From Okapia johnstoni (Eukaryota > Chordata > Mammalia > Artiodactyla > Giraffidae), in the NCBI GenBank assembly GCA_024291935.2, contig CM044309.1:36418001-36482000 (forward strand): a DNA stretch of 64,000 nt, given 5' to 3'. Numbering within the stretch: position 1 is the stretch's first letter; each line of letters begins with the position of its first letter. The position numbers and the translations under genes were made by a program. The notes below the pieces were generated by a model that was not told where the DNA came from, ran no database searches, and saw only the letters and a list, made by a program, of their open reading frames with translations. Positions 58,446-64,000 of this stretch are shown in pieces.

Positions 58446-58531
58446 ATCTCTATTAGGAGTTCCACTTAATTTTGCTTTAAATCAGTTCTATATTATCATT
58501 AGTTTTGTTTTGTTTTTTTGTTGTTTTCCAG

Positions 58532-58713
58532 CAATGCCCTGCAAATGACCACTGAGGTATTAGATTGTGTCCTCCATATTGGAAGACCCATGGACTATGT
58601 GTTTGTGCAGCGACACTTGACCTGCCATGACCTCTTTCCTGTCCCAAACCCCATATCATATTCTATCTACTCATACCGCAGTAGGCTAAAATTATTACCT
58701 GTGAAATCTCTTG
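58532..58713 (+). other. Candidate host exon (182 bp, both splice sites present)
   Basis: The segment follows a long T/G pyrimidine-rich tract ending TTGTTGTTTTCCAG (AG at 58530-58531) and is followed by TTG|GTAAGTG (GT at 58714-58715), a strong donor match. One plus frame is open across the whole segment and on to 58814. Readable stretches are ALQMTTEVLDCVLHIGRPMD and LTCHDLFPVPNPISYSIYSY. I do not recognise the protein. The length is 182, so the exon would shift phase by two. No known repeat was seen in it. Alternatives are a lncRNA exon, a pseudogene piece or chance. Confidence 0.35.
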
Positions 58714-58715
58714 GT

Positions 58716-59318
58716 AAGTGCTTTTTAAAGATAATAAGACATTTTTTTTTTCCTGAAAGGAAGAAAAAACATCACAAATTAGTTTCTGAGCTGTGGAACA
58801 ACATAAAAGTATAGAGTCTGGAAGAAAGTCGAAGATACATCAGGAGTTTAAAAATGAATTATTTTTCCTAATGCTTTTACATCATAATAACTGTGCATAT
58901 ATATTTTACTTATTAATCTTGTTTATTATTTGTTTTCCCCCTCAAGAATTCAAGCTCGGTGAAGACAATTTCTTTTTTGTTTTCACTCACTGACTACCTT
59001 CAGGACTTAAAATGATACCTAGCATATCACAGACGTTGAAATATTTATTAAATAAATTAATCCAGAGAGCTGTAAATAAAAACATACGAAACACAAATAC
59101 TTATAAAGAAAACACTGCCAAAAAGAAAATCCTATATATATGTATATTAATCTCTGTGGCTTGAGAAGAATTGTATTTTAGGAAATCAACATAAATATCT
59201 TTAGCTTGTATTAATTCCATGAAAATTAAAAACTGTTCTTCAAAAACAATTTCATAAGAAACTATTTTTAATATCTCCCTTTCACCATCAAAATCTTCTG
59301 TATGTTATTCATAAGAAT
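58716..59318. other. Unrecognised AT-rich sequence
   Basis: Contains a T11 run near 58742. The frame 58793-58993 has no recognised product. Confidence 0.4.
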
Positions 59319-59328
59319 CCTACCTAGG

Positions 59329-59542
59329 ATTGAAAAGTGAAAGTGTTAGTAACTCAGTCGTGCTTGACTTTTTGAGATGGGATGTACTATAGCTTGCCTG
59401 GCTCCTCTGTCCACGGAATTTCCCAGAGAAGACTGGAGTGGGTTGCCATTTCCTTCTTCAGGGGACCTTCCTGATCCAGGGATCAAAGGCAGGTATCCTG
59501 CATGGCAGGCAAATTCTTTATCATCTGAGTCACCAGAAAGCC
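59329..59542 (-). mobile_element. Bov-tA SINE with 10-base target duplication
   Basis: Reverse-orientation copy with AACTCAGTCGTGCTTGAC, GTCCACGGAATTTCCCAG and GTCACCAGAAAGCC. CCTACCTAGG flanks it at 59319-59328 and 59543-59552. Confidence 0.95.
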
Positions 59543-59552
59543 CCTACCTAGG

Positions 59553-61679
59553 CCTAAATGAATACAAATCTGATTTAAATTTTATGAGAATTTTCTGAAA
59601 AATATGGAAAAACTAGTAGCAAAAAGTCAGTACTGGGTACTTGAAAAAAGTGTGATGAGTAATACAAAGTGAGAGAAGTAAAGCTATCATTAGCCCCAAG
59701 AGTGAGAAGAAGAGGACATAGATTGATTTAAATAAACATGGACACGGTTACCAATAACATTTCTAAGTGACAGCTAAAAGAAATTATGATATACTTAAAT
59801 TAGAATTGATTAAGGACATGAACTAGGGGCTCCATTTCACATGTCCCTTTTGAATTCTGTGAGCAACACCATGTGGAAAAGTTCATATACTTCAAAGATC
59901 TTACACCAGATATCAGTTCCCAGGTTTCTCTATCCCTATGCTAAATAGTAAAGCATTATCACAGATATAAAATAATTTCCATAAGTCTGCATGCCATAAA
60001 CCAGGTAGTTTGGCAAGAAATTGCATTCCTTAAACACCATGTGTAAAATTTTTCCAAAACAGTGCAGGTATTATTATTCCCTAACAAGTGGTAAGATATA
60101 TCTCTTAATTCTGTATTTTTTTTTATTCATTCATTCATTCAATTAAAAACATTTTGGGCACTCAGGTACCATGCTAGTTACAGGGTCTAAGAGAATTTAT
60201 CCACCTCAAGAGACTCACAATTTAGAAATATGAATGTATGACCAAAAAAACTAACATTACAATTGGATAAACATTATGGCTTTAACAAATTGTCTTTTGT
60301 TACACAAAAGACATGGACTGAAGCTTGAAGGACCACAATAAAAATATTATTTCTGCTTTATGTATTTAAATCATCATTATAAAATTCCCTTTTGCAAGAT
60401 GTGAATAACCCCAGTAGTCAGATAAGATATACCTAATAAATATGCTCTGTGACAATGAAATGCTAACTTTCATTTTATTGTTTCCACAATTACTATTATA
60501 ATACAGAAAATATTTTAACTCCTAAGTACATTTAATTTAGTCTTTTAATAAATCAGTTACAGTTGAAAATCTTCAAAGTCTTTTATATTGCTCCAAATAA
60601 AACACAAATCTGCTCTCCCCAATTCAACAGGAAAAGGTCTGTTTCTAAGAAAGTATTTGAGTATATATTTTATTTGTACAACATATTCATTCAGGGCATA
60701 TATTCTAGGTAAATCTGCAGACCTCTTTGCTATAAAAAGTTATGCAAGAAATACATACCCTTAATATTCCCTAGGGGAAAGACTTCAAAAGCATTGCTTT
60801 TAAATAGGGATAGAATTTCCAGAGAAGTTCTTCTATCCCTGATTTCAGCTAGACATCTGCAGGAAGAGAGAAATTTGAATTTGTTGGGAAAAAAGTGAAA
60901 ACAAATTCTGCACTTGATGAATATTACTGAGTTCTCAAACTAGATGCCTGTCAGAAAAAAGTCATCTGCAACAGTAAAAATTCTTTAAATTTACATAGTA
61001 CGTTCTTCCAAAGAATTCATTTAGCACTATGTTGGAAAATGCTAAGAGAAGCAATATTATACTTTAAAAAGATACAGAAAGTGGAAAATAAAACTCATTG
61101 TGTCTACCTAGCAAGACAGTAGACCATTTTAAGTCAGGAGTGAAATCAACCAAGCAACAAATTTTACTGACTTAACTCAGGTAATTGGGCACTTGTTTGA
61201 GATAAATGAATCAAGAAGCTTTTAGCACCACCTACATGAATCATCAGATTGTTTTGAATAAAGGTGAACTAATATTCTGGGCATTTTACTGAAAGTTAAG
61301 CATTTTAAAAGATGTTATTTTGAACTAAAAAAAAAAAATAGCAGTAGATGCCTTCAGATATGAAAATTAAATTACTTAATAGCAAAATGTACCTGAAAGT
61401 ATATAGGAAAATATCACATCAGAAACAGTAATGAAAATCATTGTTAACAAACTTCCAACTGATAGTATTGAGACCTCAATTTTCTTGTTTATCTGTTACA
61501 TTTTTATTGAGCTGCTTCTTTGTGTCAAGCATGGTTCTGGGCTTTGGAGGAATTTCAAGGTAAACAACAACACCAAAAAAAAAAAAAGATTTCATTTACA
61601 AAGTTTTGTTCAGTAAGGATATTGCTATTTGTAAAATTTGTTGCTTGAAAATCCAGTCAATTATTTCCTCTTAAGATGG
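59553..61679. other. Unrecognised AT-rich sequence (2.1 kb)
   Basis: An (ATTC)n start at 60125-60142 followed by GGGCACTCAGGTACCATGC suggests an ancient interspersed repeat (60125-60240), similar to the one near 22290. A shorter scrap occurs at 61490-61560. No gene structure recognised. Confidence 0.4.
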
Positions 61680-61684
61680 AAGAT

Positions 61685-61765
61685 ATGAGGGACAGGGAAG
61701 CCTGGAGTGCTGCAGTCCATTGGGTCACAAAGAGTCGGACATGACTTAGAGGCTGAACAACAGCA
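61685..61765 (+). mobile_element. BovB/Bov-A 3'-terminal fragment
   Basis: GACAGGGAAGCCTGGAGTGC, TGCAGTCCATTGGGTCACAA and AGAGTCGGACATGACTTAG are the shared 3' end of BovB and Bov-A. GACAGGGAAGCCTGG favours BovB (compare 35396-35410). Only about 80 bases remain. Confidence 0.75.
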
Positions 61766-61857
61766 AAACATGAAATTTAAGAAGGAATAACACTAACAAA
61801 AGTTGTATTAGTTATCTTTTAACTCTTTTATAACTTTAGTTTTCTGACATGCTTTAT

Positions 61858-61912
61858 TTATATATATGAAAAATATAATTTATATATCATATATATATGT
61901 ACTATACAGCCT
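61858..61912. repeat. (AT)n-rich tract
   Basis: TATATATGAAAAATATAATT and TATATATCATATATATATG, low-complexity AT sequence next to the SINE. Confidence 0.85.
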
Positions 61913-62172
61913 GTGGCATTCTCCAGGCCAGAATACTGGAGTGGGTGACCTTTCCCTTCTCTAGGGTATCTTCCTAAACCAGGGATCGAATCCTAAATGC
62001 AGGTCTCCTGCATTGCTGGTGGATTCTTTATCATCTGATCCACCAGGGAAGCCCAAAACTGCTTGAGTGGGTAGCCTATCCCTTCTCCAGCAGATCTTTC
62101 TGACCCAGGAATCTAACTGGGGTCTCCTGCAGTGCAGGCAGATTCTTTACCAACTAAGCTATCTATTTACCA
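61905..62172 (-). mobile_element. Bov-tA SINE, dimeric head form, reverse
   Basis: GGCATTCTCCAGGCCAGAAT, GATCCACCAGGGAAGCCC, then a second TTCTCCAGCAGATCTTTCTG and TTTACCAACTAAGCTATC. The head unit is duplicated as at 7812 and 47677. Confidence 0.9.
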
Positions 62173-62304
62173 CCTGAGCTATATATAAAAGCTCAATTTT
62201 ATATATATGAAAGTATATTTTATATATCATGATATATTGATATCAATATATTTATACAAAAATTTTCAATATACTTAAATGTATCTGGCATTTATAAATT
62301 AACA
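62173..62304. repeat. AT-rich low-complexity tract
   Basis: TATATATAAAAGCTC, GATATATTGATATCAATATA and similar. It separates the SINE from BovB. Confidence 0.8.
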
Positions 62305-62329
62305 TTATATACTGGAATGGGTGAATTTA

Positions 62330-62989
62330 ACTCAGATGACCGTTATATCTACTAATGTGGACAGGAATCCCTTAGAAGAAATGGAGTAGCCATCATGGTC
62401 AAAAAAAAAGACTCTGAACTGCAGTACTTGGATGCAATCTCAAAAACAACAGAATGATCTCTGTTCGTTTCCAAGGCAAACCATTCAATATCACGGTAAT
62501 TCAAGTCTATGCCCCAACCATAACGACAAAGAAGCTGAAGTCGAACAGTTCTGTGAAGACCTACAAGACCTTCTAGATCTAACACCCGAAAAAGATGTCC
62601 TTTTCATTATAGGGGACTGGAATGCAAAAGTAGGAAGTCAAGAAACATCTGGAGTAACAGGCAAATTTGGCCTTGGAGTACAGAATGAAGCAGGGCAAAG
62701 GCTAATAGAGTTCTGCCAAGAGAACGAACTGATCATAGCAAGCACCCTCTTCCAACAACACAAGAGAAAACTCTACACATGGACATCACCAGATAGTCGA
62801 CACCGAAATCAGATTGATTATATTCTTTGCAGCCAAAGATGGAGAAGCTCTACACAGTCAGCAAAAACAAGACCAGGACCTGACTGTGGCTCAGATCATG
62901 AACTCCTTATTGCCAAATTCAGACTGAAATTGAAGAAAGTGGAGAAACCCACTAGACCATTCAGGTATGACCTAAATCAAATCCCTTAG
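62330..62989 (+). pseudogene. BovB APE-type endonuclease remnant
   Basis: Encodes the C-terminal half of the apurinic-like endonuclease that nicks target DNA. The GDWN box is at 62612-62623 and the SDH catalytic box at 62891-62899, with NQIDYILCSQRW between. The long frame (62432-62989) joins a different frame upstream near 62520, where VIQVYAP is encoded out of phase, so there is a frameshift. It ends at a TAG (62987-62989) before the RT linker. N-terminal endonuclease blocks are missing. Confidence 0.88.
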
Positions 62990-63158
62990 GAGTACACTGT
63001 GGAAGTGAGAAATAGATTTAAGGGACTAGATCTGATAGACAGAGTGCCTGATGAACTACGGATGGAGGTTCATGACATTGTACAGAAGACAGGTATCAAG
63101 ACCATCCCCAAGAAAAAGATAAGCAAAAGGGCTGTCTGAAGAGGCCTTAAAAATAACT

Positions 63159-64000
63159 GTGAAAAGACAGGAAGCGAAAAGTAAAGGAGAAAAGGAAAGA
63201 TATACCCATTTGAATGCAGAGTTCCAAAGAATAGCAAGGAGAGATAAGAAAGCCTTCCTCAGCGATCAATGCAAAGAAATAGAGGAAAACAACAGAATGG
63301 GAAAGACTAGAGATCTCTTCAAGAAAATTAGAGATACCAAGGGTACATTTAATGCAAAGATGGGCACAATAAAGGACAGAAATGGTATGGACCTAACAGA
63401 AGCAGAAGATATTAATAAGAGGTGGCAAGAATACACAGAAGAACTGTACAAAAAAGATCTTCACGACCCAGATAATCACGATGGTGTGATCACTCACCTA
63501 GAGCCAGACATCTTGGAATGTGAAGTCAAGTGGGCCTTAGGAAACATCTCTATGAACAGAACTAGTGGAGATGATGGAATTCCAGTTGAGCTATTTCAAA
63601 TCCTCAAAGATGATGCTGTGAAAGTGCTGCACTCAATATGTCAGCAAATTTGGAAAACTCAGCAGTGGCCATAGGACTGGAAAAGGTCAGTTTTCATTCT
63701 AATCCCAAAGAAAGGCAATGCCAAAGAATGCTCAAACTACCGCACAATTGCACTCATCTCACATGCTAGTAAAGTAATGCTCAAAATTCTCCAAGCCAGG
63801 CTTCAGTAATACGTTAACCATGAACTTCCAGATGTTCAAGCTGGTTTTAGAAAAGGCAGAGGAACCAGAGATCAAATTGCCAACATTTGCTGGATCATCA
63901 AAAAAGCAAGAAATTTCCAGAAAAACATCTATTTCTGCTTTATTGACTATGCCAAAGCCTTTGACTGTGTGGATCACAATAAACTGTGAAAAATTCTGAA
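63159..64000 (+). pseudogene. BovB linker and N-terminal reverse transcriptase, stopped
   Basis: Frame 63159-63674 encodes AEFQRIARRDKKAFLSDQC, LEPDILECEVKWALGNISM and QIWKTQQWP, ending in a TAG within the QWP-stop-DWKRS context. Downstream the RT blocks IPKKGNAKECSNYR and FIDYAKAFDCVDH are readable, with a further stop in ILQARLQ-stop and another after DHNKL. The first catalytic Asp (63946-63948) is kept. The minus-strand frames 63266-63451 and 63759-63977 are shadows. Confidence 0.9.

Larger units (their letters stand above)
62305..64000 (+). mobile_element. BovB LINE, 5' and middle portion, runs off the window
   Basis: Sense BovB starting at about ACTGGAATGGGTGAATTTAA and continuing through endonuclease, linker and N-terminal RT to the last base. 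Includes sequence not present in the other, 3'-biased copies. The remaining RT and 3' end should lie beyond 64000. Confidence 0.93.

Noticed and set aside
1..64000. CRISPR arrays, operons, ribosome-binding sites, phage or plasmid features
   Set aside because: The sequence is clearly mammalian nuclear DNA; no regularly spaced direct repeats or bacterial gene organisation are present.

Overview
The window is AT-rich mammalian intergenic or intronic DNA from a pecoran ruminant, most likely a bovid such as cattle, buffalo, sheep or goat. The evidence is the repeat set: several BovB (RTE) LINE copies, many Bov-tA and Bov-A SINEs, two Bov-A2 SINEs with a (CTG)n end, CHR-type tRNA-Glu SINEs, a ruminant-type L1, and two different mariner lineages. 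Species cannot be fixed from sequence alone. No intact conventional protein-coding gene, rRNA, tRNA gene or CRISPR array was found. Almost every open frame above 60 codons lies inside a transposable element, often on its antisense strand.

Layout. 0-9 kb: a BovB nested in a Bov-A SINE, further SINEs, a BovB with a clear target-site duplication (TSD), and a MaLR-type LTR. 9.3-14.9 kb: a nested block in which an old L1 is interrupted by a mariner, which is itself interrupted by a young L1 whose 5' part is inverted (twin priming). 14.9-17.6 kb: L2 and MIR relics, then two BovB fragments joined in opposite orientations. 17.6-30 kb: mostly unrecognised AT-rich sequence with SINEs, a MER5A-like relic, and a near-full-length Hsmar1-like mariner at 23.0-24.3 kb. 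30-41.5 kb: SINEs, two MaLR LTRs, three BovB copies and an L1M-like 3' end. 42-44 kb: a defective class I endogenous retrovirus with gag, a protease remnant and an env fragment, a 3' LTR with an internal duplication, and no recognisable pol. 44-49.4 kb: two Bov-A2 SINEs, Bov-tA copies, and L1M and Tigger relics.

49.4-56.9 kb is unusually poor in recognisable repeats. It contains a stretch near 55.4-55.9 kb that resembles a conserved non-coding element. At 58.53-58.71 kb a 182-bp open segment sits between a strong-looking splice acceptor and donor on the plus strand; it is the only candidate host exon. 59-64 kb returns to SINEs and ends inside a BovB copy carrying endonuclease and N-terminal reverse transcriptase sequence that runs off the window.

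Functionally this is a record of retrotransposition. L1 and BovB supply reverse transcriptase and endonuclease; the SINEs share 3' ends with BovB and depend on it. Every reverse transcriptase, transposase and retroviral frame seen is truncated, frameshifted or stopped. Family names were assigned by eye from remembered consensus features, without database searches.
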